A DNA stretch of 64,000 nucleotides. It comes from Enterocola sp045654205. Its GTDB lineage: Bacteria > Bacteroidota > Bacteroidia > Bacteroidales > Paludibacteraceae. The notes below the pieces were generated by a model. It was not told the origin of the DNA and did not search any database. It saw nothing but the letters and a program-made list of their open reading frames with translations. Below, in pieces: positions 34,794 to 43,200 of this stretch; the first letter of the stretch is position 1, and every line of letters begins with the position of its first letter. The stretch covers positions 124,001 through 188,000 of the forward strand of contig JAZOMZ010000011.1 of the NCBI GenBank assembly GCA_045654205.1, given 5' to 3'. The translations under genes were made by a program, and so were the position numbers.

Positions 34794-35228
34794 CTACCGG
34801 GAAGAAGCTAACAAATATTCAAGTTTTAGTTCCTCGCTAAAATCATCCTCACCTGCTAAAAAAGAGTGTATCAATTTCTGTAACAATTCTTTTTCTATTC
34901 GACCTGCAGCTAAATGATAACTTATATTTTCCATTTCATACATAAATCGTTTTACGCAAAACATATACCCATTTAATAAAAGAAATTGTGCACCTAATGT
35001 TATTGATAAACGTTTATTGCCATCTGAAAACGAATGATTACGATTTATAGACCAAATAATATGAACTAATTTATCTTCAAATGTTGGATAATAATCATCA
35101 TTTTGTATATGTTCTAACGCACTATACAAATATCCTATATTTACAACACCCAAATCACCACCTCCGCTATACTCTATGGTCTTTTTGTGCACCTCTATCG
35201 CTTGCGATTCCGTTATATAAAATACCAT
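34794..35228 (-). CDS. Doc-type (Fic fold) toxin
   Basis: 144 residues. The motif HSFSDGNKR (65-73) is the HxFx(D/N)xNKR form of death-on-curing proteins, which phosphorylate elongation factor Tu, rather than the adenylylating HPFxxGNGR of true Fic. The preceding GDLGVVNIGYLYSALEHIQND also fits Doc. The start lies 1 nt after the stop of a DNA-binding protein gene, consistent with a toxin following its antitoxin. No inhibitory Ser/Thr-Glu helix is visible in this protein. Death-on-curing activity is inferred from the motif. Confidence 0.85.
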   Translation of the reverse strand: MVFYITESQAIEVHKKTIEYSGGGDLGVVNIGYLYSALEHIQNDDYYPTFEDKLVHIIWSINRNHSFSDGNKRLSITLGAQFLLLNGYMFCVKRFMYEMENISYHLAAGRIEKELLQKLIHSFLAGEDDFSEELKLEYLLASSR

Positions 35229-35229
35229 A

Positions 35230-36246
35230 TTAATCTCTTTCTTTTAAACGTTTAAGTGCTGCAATATAAGTTTCTAATCTTTGACTCAATTCCATACTTT
35301 TTTCACCGATGAAACGTTCAAAATCTTCTTCAGGCACCGCTCTTACATATTCTTCTAAATTAGCATGTAAAGCATCTCTAAAGCAAATATCTCTACTTGC
35401 CATCTTTATACGTGCCTTTTCTACTAGTGGAACCCACAATCTATGTTGTTCAAATTTAGCGTACAATGCATCTGTTTCTATTTGAGTAAGTCTTCTACCC
35501 TTACTTAAAGATTCCTTTCGAAGTTCTTCTGCAAAACCAGCTTCATAGCTAGCAATTAAATCTAAGACCTCAGAATACATTGTATTACGTTCATCATCTT
35601 CTTTTGATAGTTTTAGAATCCTTCGATATTCATCGGCATCTTCCTTAAATACACTCCTATAAATCTTATCGTTATACAGAATATACTTGACATTACCTAA
35701 ATCTACATAGTCACGTAATGCATACACTAATTCCTTATGATAATCCTTATTATTTAGAATATTATATACAAAATCTTCATCACGTTGATTTATATATTTT
35801 GTATTACCACCAGTTCTTTTATTTATGGTATCTATAACAATATCTAAAACAAGGCTTCTAACTTCCCTTGCCCTTTCACTCTTTGTTAATAACATTGCAA
35901 GATTTATAAAGGCTCTAAAATTAAAGATGCCAAGCTTATGAGTTTTGATTGTGAAATTAACTTCACAATCAAGTTCCTCCGACATTGCTAATTCAAAGTC
36001 TTTCAGCCTATTACCTTCAAGAACATCGTAACCATTTTTTTTCAGTTCTTGTTCATTGTTGCGCAAACAACCATAAATAGTTCTGCTGCTAACTTCGAAA
36101 AAAGAGGTTAACTGTTGTTTGGTGAATTTTAATTCACCTTCAAAAATAACACCACGCAAACCAATAGCTTTTTGCATTTCTTCAAGTGCATACTTGTTGT
36201 TTAGCACGTTTTGTCGTGCTACATTAGAATTTACTAAATCTTTCAT
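35230..36246 (-). CDS. DNA-binding partner of the Doc toxin (RhuM/virulence-type)
   Basis: 338 residues. A helix-turn-helix is seen at about 58-85 (LTSFFEVSSRTIYGCLRNN) in a KilA-N/RhuM-like N-terminus, followed by FNFRAFINLAMLLTKSERAREVRSLVLDIVID and a long helical C-terminus rich in charged residues. Such proteins occur in Bacteroides directly before Doc/Fic genes and probably neutralise or regulate the toxin. The large size, well beyond classical Phd antitoxins, is a feature of this sub-family. Two AATTTA-GATTAAAA repeats stand just before the gene. Confidence 0.82.
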   Translation of the reverse strand: MKDLVNSNVARQNVLNNKYALEEMQKAIGLRGVIFEGELKFTKQQLTSFFEVSSRTIYGCLRNNEQELKKNGYDVLEGNRLKDFELAMSEELDCEVNFTIKTHKLGIFNFRAFINLAMLLTKSERAREVRSLVLDIVIDTINKRTGGNTKYINQRDEDFVYNILNNKDYHKELVYALRDYVDLGNVKYILYNDKIYRSVFKEDADEYRRILKLSKEDDERNTMYSEVLDLIASYEAGFAEELRKESLSKGRRLTQIETDALYAKFEQHRLWVPLVEKARIKMASRDICFRDALHANLEEYVRAVPEEDFERFIGEKSMELSQRLETYIAALKRLKERD

Positions 36247-36250
36247 AGAT

Positions 36251-36293
36251 AAAATTTAGATTAAAAATAAAATGAATTTAAAGATTAAAATTT
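36251..36293 (-). promoter_or_regulatory. Two direct repeats upstream of the Doc/DNA-binding operon (candidate operator)
   Basis: AAAATTTAGATTAAAAA (36251-36267) and AATTTAAAGATTAAAATTT (36275-36293), plus strand, start 24 nt apart and lie directly ahead of the gene for the DNA-binding protein, as expected for autoregulation. Confidence 0.45.
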
Positions 36294-36463
36294 AAACTTG
36301 GATTTTCTAAAATCTCCATGTTTTCACCACGAAGTTAAAGTTTATTTCTCTGATAATCAAAACATAAAGCAAATATTTTTCAACTTTTTGAAATATTTTG
36401 TTTTTCAGAAGATTTCCATTTGTAATCCTTCTATTTTTGTTCTATTTTTCAAAATTCTGGTTG

Positions 36464-36853
36464 TCATTTTATTGGAATTACCTTTTCTTGATAAATCTTA
36501 TTCTTCCGATTTTTGTAATAACCGAGCATACTAGCTGGCACATAAATGTGCTCCAACGAAGTGCATCCTTCAAAAGCACCCACACGTATCTGTATATTAG
36601 TAGAACGAATCTCTACACTCTTTAGAGCTGTGCAATCTTTAAAAGCAAAAAATCCAATCGTGCTTACAGTTTCCGGCAAAACAATACTAGTTAAAGCACT
36701 ACAACCACGAAAAGCAAAGTCACCAATCACTTTGACTCCATTTGGAATATCCACCTCTGTCAAATTTGCACACCCATTAAATTCTCCAAAACCTATTTCC
36801 TTTGTCCCTTGTGGAATCATTGTCTCCACATCTATAATTTCAATTTTTTCCAT
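36464..36853 (-). CDS. Small leucine-rich-repeat (LRR_5) protein without signal peptide
   Basis: 129 residues made almost wholly of about five BspA-type repeats: MIPQGTKEIGFGEFNGCANLTEV, GVKVIGDFAFRGCSALTSI, TVSTIGFFAFKDCTALKSV and a last capped unit followed by a Lys/Tyr-rich tail. The N-terminus is MEKIEIIDVETM with no export signal. Its size and lack of signal suggest a cytosolic binding protein or a fragment of a larger surface protein. Its upstream region duplicates the one before the unknown gene near 34.7 kb. Confidence 0.72.
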   Translation of the reverse strand: MEKIEIIDVETMIPQGTKEIGFGEFNGCANLTEVDIPNGVKVIGDFAFRGCSALTSIVLPETVSTIGFFAFKDCTALKSVEIRSTNIQIRVGAFEGCTSLEHIYVPASMLGYYKNRKNKIYQEKVIPIK

Positions 36854-36864
36854 GATATTAATTT

Positions 36865-36947
36865 GTTTACATCACAAAGAAAACACCTATACCTGCCAAT
36901 TTGCGACGGCCATAAAAAAAGACTGCCAAAATAATTTTGACAGTCTA
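36865..36947 (-). repeat. Intergenic cassette, copy 2 (terminator and leader)
   Basis: GTTTACATCACAAAGAAA, CTGCCAATTTGCGACGGCC and GACTGCCAAAATAATTTTGAC appear in the same order and spacing as in copy 1 (34687-34767). Confidence 0.78.
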
Positions 36948-36977
36948 TGCTGATTTAGTAATTCAACTCAAAGTTTC

Positions 36978-37002
36978 AAACCGTTACAATTTGTAACGGT
37001 TT
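36978..37002. promoter_or_regulatory. Perfect 12-bp inverted repeat AAACCGTTACAA
   Basis: AAACCGTTACAA, one base, TTGTAACGGTTT. It lies about 75 nt beyond the end of the PLD gene. There is no T-run, so operator or mRNA end-processing are alternatives to a terminator. Confidence 0.6.
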
Positions 37003-37006
37003 CACT

Positions 37007-37031
37007 TAATGTTCTATATCTGCAATGTATT
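37007..37031. repeat. 25-bp direct repeat, copy downstream of the PLD gene
   Basis: These 25 bases are identical to 37565-37589, the 5' end of the PLD gene (codons for YIADIEH). The copies are 558 bp apart and enclose the PLD gene. Confidence 0.8.
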
Positions 37032-37077
37032 GGGTTCTGTTTAATCCTTTCAGACACTCTTATACTCCAGTGTTTTA

Positions 37078-37596
37078 TTATTTCACTATACAATCCAAAC
37101 ACAAATCTTTTCTGCCACACTTTGTGCAATGTTTGCCTTCCCAGATATCATTAATATGAACCATAGCTGCATCTATAAAACCATCCTCGTCCGACAGAAT
37201 GCCCGCCTCAAAATTTCGGTTTAAAGGCGATTTCATTCCCATACCAGCACCCGTAAGATTTGCAGAACCAATATAGACTAATTCACTATCAATAACCACC
37301 ACCTTCATGTGTACTCTAGAGCAAAGTCGCCTTTGCAGACCCTTCCAAAGAGCTGGATATTTATCAAAATCATTACGAAAAGCAGCCCCTGGTTCTTTTG
37401 CATGAAGCAAACGCACCTCAACCCCACGTTTCACCAAATCATTTAGCACGCTCAAAAACGGTATCGCATCATTCGCACCCTTTCTCACATACAAATCCTT
37501 CAAATCTGCCGTAGCAATCCAAAGCAATCGCTTAGCACCCTGTACCCTCGTAATCACCTTCTCATAATGTTCTATATCTGCAATGTATTCTTTCAT
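37078..37596 (-). CDS. Phospholipase D-type nuclease with C-terminal zinc-binding motif
   Basis: 172 residues with one HKD motif: His96-x-Lys98 in VHMKVVV, Asp103 and GSAN (110-113), as in Nuc-type endonucleases that work as dimers. RNFEAGILSD follows as the usual second block. The C-terminus CTKC-GRKDL-CLDC (Cys157, 160, 166, 169) forms a probable zinc finger. It has no signal peptide, so the target is likely intracellular DNA or RNA. It starts 5 nt after the WYL regulator, so the two form one operon under the dyad-containing promoter. Confidence 0.87.
   Translation of the reverse strand: MKEYIADIEHYEKVITRVQGAKRLLWIATADLKDLYVRKGANDAIPFLSVLNDLVKRGVEVRLLHAKEPGAAFRNDFDKYPALWKGLQRRLCSRVHMKVVVIDSELVYIGSANLTGAGMGMKSPLNRNFEAGILSDEDGFIDAAMVHINDIWEGKHCTKCGRKDLCLDCIVK
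37565..37589. repeat. 25-bp direct repeat, copy in the 5' end of the PLD gene
   Basis: Exact match to 37007-37031; it encodes residues near the start of the PLD protein. Confidence 0.8.
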
Positions 37597-37601
37597 ATTT
37601 C

Positions 37602-38522
37602 TTACTTTAATTCATATTTTGCACACATCTCACCTATCTTATCAGCTATCTCATTGCGGAGCGATTGTGGAGCGAGAACCTCAACGGCAGGACCATTGGA
37701 AAGAATTTCCTTAGAGAGTTCAAATGTAGGCACTAAGAAATATTCAAAAATAGAATACTCGTCCGTGGTTTCCATTTCTTGTTGCGAAGGATGTAGAGGC
37801 AATGAGCGGAAATATTTTGCCTGCCAAGCATCCACTTTTAAACGAACAAGTTCAGCCTTTGTGCCATTAACACAAGACACTCCATAAAACACACTAAAAT
37901 ACTCATCCACATCAAAGTCTGCAGGAATTTCATACTTTATATCGGTGCGACTCACCTCAAGGAAACGATCTAAACTATAAACAAGCACTCTGCCATCCTC
38001 ATACTCAGACTGCGCCAACACATACCACCTTTGCTTAAACACCTTCAGGCAAAACGGAGCAATGGTAAACATGGTAGGTTTCTCCTTTGAAAAACCTCTA
38101 TGCGTAACACGCAAACGCACCCTTTCTCGTATCGCTTCCAAAATCGAGGTCAAATATTGTTGCCCCGATGGCATTGGCTCAAAAGCAATGTGTTTACGAA
38201 GATTCACCCCCTCATTAATCAGATTATTCACAGCAAACGTGCTTATAAGCCACTTGCGCATCTCATTTCTCTGAAAATCGGTTGAGTTTTCAATATAATA
38301 ACCTCTCGTTTTGCTAAAGGCAATGTCTATCTGAAAAAGTTCCTGAATAGCATCCTTATAGCGATGAAATGTACGCTCAGAAATTTCCGTCTCACCCTCA
38401 CTCAACGCAGAACGAGACCAACGTCTATCTATCTCGTCGCGTGTAATATATCCAGCCGACGATATGGTATCAATCAACCAAATATATCTACTCAACAACA
38501 AAGCAGTGTTTTGTTTAGCCAT
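37602..38522 (-). CDS. WYL-domain transcriptional regulator
   Basis: 306 residues. The N-terminal winged helix spans about 15-75 (SGYITRDEIDRRW, ISERTFHRYKDAIQELF). The WYL domain lies at about 120-215, with FCLKVFKQRWYVLAQSEY, where RWYVLA is the WYL signature, and VYSLDRFLEV. A C-terminal WCX-like domain follows (LKVDAWQAKYFRSLPLHPSQ). WYL proteins sense nucleic acids or nucleotides and repress or activate defence and DNA-repair genes. It leads a two-gene operon with the PLD nuclease. The perfect dyad at 38565-38592 overlaps its own promoter and is a likely autoregulatory site. Confidence 0.88.
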   Translation of the reverse strand: MAKQNTALLLSRYIWLIDTISSAGYITRDEIDRRWSRSALSEGETEISERTFHRYKDAIQELFQIDIAFSKTRGYYIENSTDFQRNEMRKWLISTFAVNNLINEGVNLRKHIAFEPMPSGQQYLTSILEAIRERVRLRVTHRGFSKEKPTMFTIAPFCLKVFKQRWYVLAQSEYEDGRVLVYSLDRFLEVSRTDIKYEIPADFDVDEYFSVFYGVSCVNGTKAELVRLKVDAWQAKYFRSLPLHPSQQEMETTDEYSIFEYFLVPTFELSKEILSNGPAVEVLAPQSLRNEIADKIGEMCAKYELK

Positions 38523-38554
38523 AAATCAAGATTTCAAATGTATATTCACTAATT

Positions 38555-38592
38555 CAAATATAACAAAACTGTTGATTAAAATCAACAGTTTT
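38555..38592 (-). promoter_or_regulatory. WYL/PLD promoter with an overlapping 13-bp dyad (operator)
   Basis: -7 box TATATTTG (38555-38562, minus). A TTG 20 nt further upstream acts as -33 and lies inside the perfect dyad AAAACTGTTGATT-AA-AATCAACAGTTTT (38565-38592). A protein on this dyad would cover the -33 box. Confidence 0.7.
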
Positions 38593-38702
38593 ATACATAA
38601 TTTGTGGAATGCAATCAACAATTTTCATCAAACAGACTACGAGTGAATCTAGATGAAAACATCATAAAGGGTTAAGTGATAGTACAATCAGGATTTTTTT
38701 TG

Positions 38703-38710
38703 TAATTTTG
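38703..38710 (+). promoter_or_regulatory. -7 box before the DUF975 gene
   Basis: TAATTTTG, 26 nt before the ATG at 38736. Confidence 0.6.
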
Positions 38711-38735
38711 CACCATCATTAAAAAAAACTAAACT

Positions 38736-39350
38736 ATGAAACAAAATTTTGAGTACAGAAAAGCAGCATTAGAGTTATTGAAAGGAAACTGGTCAAGTGT
38801 AATTGTAATTTCAGTTTTTATGTTCATCTTGGAATGTATAGTCCAAACATCATTTGCCTTTTTTATTCCAACAGAATACAACGGAATAACTACATTAGTA
38901 GCTAATTTACTACTTTTTTTCCCTTTAGTTTACGTTTTAAAAATACATTTATTGTCACTTTCTCGTGAGGGTAAAAAGATTGTATTTTCTGAATATCTTA
39001 CCAACTTAAAAAAGAAATACTCTAGAGCCGTACCAGTAATGGGTTTAATTTGCCTATATGTTATGCTTTGGACTATTTTATTGATTATCCCTGGCATTAT
39101 TAAAGGATATTCATATGCTATGGCTTCATATATCAGCATTGACAACGAAGAACTTTCTGCTGAAGAATGCGTTCAAAGAAGTATAGAGATGATGAAAGGT
39201 CACAAAATGCAGTTGTTCTTATTAGATTTAAGTTTCTTCGGTTGGGTACTTTTATCTATACTTACATTGGGCATCGGTTTTTTATGGTTAGCTCCCTATC
39301 AAGAATCTGCACATATTAAGTTTTACGAAGATTTAAAAAGTAAAGCATAA
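38736..39350 (+). CDS. DUF975-family membrane protein
   Basis: 204 residues with four to five membrane helices. Family marks are YRKAALELLKGNWSSVIVISVFMF at the start, the WTILLIIPGIIKGYSYAMASYI segment and the following AEECVQRSIEMMKGHKMQLFLLDLSFFGW block. DUF975 proteins are widespread in Firmicutes and Bacteroidetes without known function. Single gene with its own promoter; the kinase-like gene follows 28 nt later in the same direction. Confidence 0.83.
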   Translation: MKQNFEYRKAALELLKGNWSSVIVISVFMFILECIVQTSFAFFIPTEYNGITTLVANLLLFFPLVYVLKIHLLSLSREGKKIVFSEYLTNLKKKYSRAVPVMGLICLYVMLWTILLIIPGIIKGYSYAMASYISIDNEELSAEECVQRSIEMMKGHKMQLFLLDLSFFGWVLLSILTLGIGFLWLAPYQESAHIKFYEDLKSKA

Positions 39351-39378
39351 ATTTCCATAATCCAAGCAAAAAACACTT

Positions 39379-40203
39379 ATGAAACTTATAGCAGATAGTG
39401 GTTCTACCAAAACTGCGTGGGCGGTGGTGGAAAATCCAAATAATGTAATCAAAACCGATGGCATAAATCCAATTTTTATGGATAGCGCGCAAATAGAAAA
39501 TACCTTGCGCACACAGCTACTGCCAAACATTGCAGAAACTATTACCGAGGTATATTTCTATGGTGCGGGTTGCGCCAACGAAGAGAAAATAAACATTGTG
39601 AGAACTGCAATTCAGAGTGTTTTTGGCGATAGTAAAGTGGAAATTGCATCAGACCTATTAGGTGCAGCACGTGGTCTTTGCGGTCACCAAAGTGGCATTG
39701 CGTGCATACTTGGAACTGGCTCAAACTCATGCCTTTACGAAAACGACAACATCAGTTGGAATGTGCCAGCACTTGGTTTTATTCTTGGCGACGAAGGCAG
39801 TGGTGCTGTGCTTGGCAAACTTCTTATGGGCAATATTTTTAAAAATCAATTGCCAGAGGCAGTAAAAGAAGATTTTATGCAAACATACGGTTTAGGAATG
39901 ATGGACGTGATAGAAAAAGTGTACCGCACTCCCCTACCAAACCGCTTTTTAGCATCATTTGGACCATTTATTTCCAAACACATCGCTGTGCCAGAAATGT
40001 ATAATATGGTTTATGGTGCGCTAGAAAGTTTCATAATAAGAAACGTGAAACAATATCCTACAGAAACCTATCCTGTAAATTTCACTGGTTCTATTGCTTA
40101 TTGTTTTGCAGATATATTAAAAGACCTATCGGTAAAACACAATTTCAAGATTGGACGCATTAGTCAAGATCCGTTAGAAGGGTTAATTCAATATCATAAA
40201 TAG
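39379..40203 (+). CDS. BadF/BadG-type ATPase, N-acetylglucosamine-kinase-like
   Basis: 274 residues of the ASKHA fold: MKLIADSGSTKTAW (phosphate 1 with Asp and the Ser/Thr turn), FYGAGCAN, ASDLLGAARGLCG, ILGTGSNSC (phosphate 2) and LGFILGDEGSGAVLGKLL. These match the N-acetylglucosamine kinase branch of the BadF/BcrA family, which phosphorylates amino sugars in recycling. Substrate specificity cannot be proven from sequence. It ends just before a strong palindromic terminator. Confidence 0.87.
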   Translation: MKLIADSGSTKTAWAVVENPNNVIKTDGINPIFMDSAQIENTLRTQLLPNIAETITEVYFYGAGCANEEKINIVRTAIQSVFGDSKVEIASDLLGAARGLCGHQSGIACILGTGSNSCLYENDNISWNVPALGFILGDEGSGAVLGKLLMGNIFKNQLPEAVKEDFMQTYGLGMMDVIEKVYRTPLPNRFLASFGPFISKHIAVPEMYNMVYGALESFIIRNVKQYPTETYPVNFTGSIAYCFADILKDLSVKHNFKIGRISQDPLEGLIQYHK

Positions 40204-40218
40204 AATGAGCAGAATAAA

Positions 40219-40250
40219 AAAGAGGTTGCTAAATATTTAGCAACCTCTTT
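40219..40250. terminator. Bidirectional terminator after the kinase gene
   Basis: AGAGGTTGCTAAAT is followed by its perfect complement ATTTAGCAACCTCT, with A- and T-rich flanks. Confidence 0.9.
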
Positions 40251-40271
40251 CCTTTTATAGTGTTATTTCAA

Positions 40272-43200
40272 TTATTTAACTGAAATTTTAGCTGTACTAT
40301 TTTGAGTTTTAACGATGTAAGTACCTTGTAGTGAACCATTAGCATTTGTTACATCTTTACCAGATAGGTCGATGATAGCAAATGGAGCAGGAGCAATGAT
40401 AGTACCATCAATTGCATAGATTAATTCAGCAGCAGCGTCTTCTACGTCGGTTGGAGTTTCTGAAGAGAATTGAATCCACATCATACCATCGTTAGCTTTG
40501 AAGTAAATATCATATTTACCTGCAGCCAAGATAATATTATCTGTACCATTATTTACTACACCTTCTTGAAGTTCAACTGCTTCAGAACCAAACCAAGTAG
40601 CTGCACCTGTTTTATCTACATAAACTACTTTAAATTCTTGAGTACCATCTACTTCTACATTAGTAATATACCATTCTGCTTTATCGGTATCTTCTGTTAG
40701 TTTAATATCATCAGCCATTTCCCAAGAAACAAGACCACGGATACCATAATAAGGTTCTATTTCAATTGGTTCTTCATATTCGCAATCTTCATTTACAACC
40801 AATGCTAAACCATCCATATTGAAGCATGTAGATTCAGAAAGCTCTGTCATGTAGTTGTCAGATTCTGTTTTGCCTAGACCTGCATTAACTTTGAAGTATA
40901 CTGGTGATTCAATAGTCATATCAATAGCGTAGAAACCATCTTCACCCTTTGTCATAGGTTCTCCAGGCCATTCAGTATATACATTACCACTTCCGTCTGC
41001 ATACCATGCCCAGATATTGCAAGCATCCCAAGCACATGCTACTTTAACAGTAATAGTTTTTGGATATTCTGGAGTTGGGTCTGGTTCTGGTTCTGGATCT
41101 GGAGTTGGTTCTGGTTCTTCAGCTTGAACTTCTTCAAATGTGATTTGGCCGCTTAGTTTATATAAGCTATTAGCTTCGTCACTTACAAGTGTATAGGTAA
41201 TTTTGTATTCTACACCAGCTTCACATTGTAAATATGTAGAAGAAGCTGTTTCACCTTTAGTCATAGTAGATGTACCATCACCTGGTTTGATTGTTTTAGA
41301 GCTGTTACGAGCCCAGATATTACCTTCTGCGTCTACAAGTTTAACTTTTTGTACTTGTTTACCGCTAGCTTCAATTGCACCTGTGAAAGTAATATTTAAT
41401 GTATAAACGAATTCAGATTCTTGAGTGAATTTGTATCCATCTTCGAATGCTAAGATTTCGTTATCGTTGTCACCGTTTAAGCGACCAACTAGAGCGAATT
41501 CTAGTTCTGCAGGTTCTGGTTCTGGTTCTACTGGAGAAGCAACAGCTGTAAATTCTAAGCTTTCAGAAACTTCACCTACAGTTACTGTTAATACACCTGC
41601 ATATTCACCTTCTGCTTCTGGAGCAAATGCTAAGAAGATAAAGTTGTCTTGTACTTCTGCAACAGAGAACGCTTCACCAGTAACTTCTACTTTAACTTCT
41701 GCATCTTCCGCAGCATTTTCAAGAGTGAATTCAATGATGTCGTTGGTAGTTTCACCTACGAATGTTTTTGGGAATGTAACTTCATCAACAAATGTAATTA
41801 CCACTGGAAGTGGATCTGGTTCTGGAGTTGGTTCAACATATTTTTGAATCCACATTCTGCCTTCGTTTACTTTGAAGTAAATATCATATTTGCCAGCAGG
41901 AAGAGCAATGTCACCATCACCTTGACCAGCATTTGTAATACCTTCTTGTAAATCTACTTTATCAGAACCATACCATGTAGCTTGAGATTGAGCATCAACA
42001 GAAACTACTTTGAATTTACCATCTGCAGGTACTTCAAATGCAGTGATATACCATTCTGGACCATTTGCTGCATCTGCATTATAGGTCATCTTAATATCGT
42101 TAGCCACATCCCAGTTTGTCATTGTGCCACGAATAGCAACGTATGGTTCAATTGGCTCTGGTTCTACTGGAGCTTGATATTCACAGCTTTCAGAAACAGC
42201 AACAGAGAATTTACCATCTACTAGAGTTTCAATAACATAGCATGTAGATTCTGTTACACCTGGAAGGTCGTTAGATTGAACACCTTTATTATTGTTGTTG
42301 ATGATAAATTTGTAATTTCCATCTTCTGGAATTTCTAGTTCGTATGTAAATTTACCATTTTCGCCTTTGGTCATTAATTTACCTGGCCATGTACCACCTG
42401 TTAGGTTAGCACCACCTTCTATCCAAGCCCAGATAGCAGCTTCTGTCCAATCAGGATTTACAAAACCAATAGTAACGATTACTGGAGCTTTTTTAGCTGT
42501 AGCTGAAATTTCTAAAGTTTTGATAGTTTCGCCAGAGGTAACTGTTACAACAGCTTCGTATGTTTTTGCTTCTGTTGGAGCGAATTCAATAGTAGCTGTA
42601 CCTTTATCTTGTTTTTTGATAGTGAAACCTTCACCTTCGATGCTTACAGTTGCTTCTTCTGCATTTAGAAGTTCGTATGTTACAACAAATTCTGTAGTTT
42701 CACCAGCAAAAATTTCTGCGATTTCACCAGCAGCAAGATTCAAAATTTCTGGTACAACAGGAGCATCTTCTGCTTTAGCTGTTGCAGCTAAGTCCACAGA
42801 TGCTTCAACCTCGCCAATTGCAAGAGTTAAAGTAGCAGTATATTCTTTTGCTTCTGTTGGAGCGAAAGTAATAGTAATAGTGCCACCTGCGTCTTCTGCT
42901 TTAAATGCATCGTTGTCTAATGAAATTTCTGGTTTTTCTTCAGAATTTTCAACTGTATATGTTACAGTTGCAGTAGCTGTTTGTCCTACTGTAGTGGTTG
43001 CAAATTCTGGTGCAGCACCAATAGTGATTACTGGAGCTTTTGCAGGAAGTTTATAGTCTTTGGTAATAGACAATGCGTCTTTGCCTGTAAACAATACATT
43101 ACCAGATAATGTAGAACTAATGTTATAGATACCACTATACATTGGAGCCCACTTAATACGTTCTTTGGGTTGACTAGAAGAACCATTAGATTCACCACCC

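Noticed and set aside
41425..43056. Long plus-strand frames opposite the 1074-aa binding protein
   Set aside because: Ser/Thr/Val-rich mirror of a repetitive gene, without start signal or homology.
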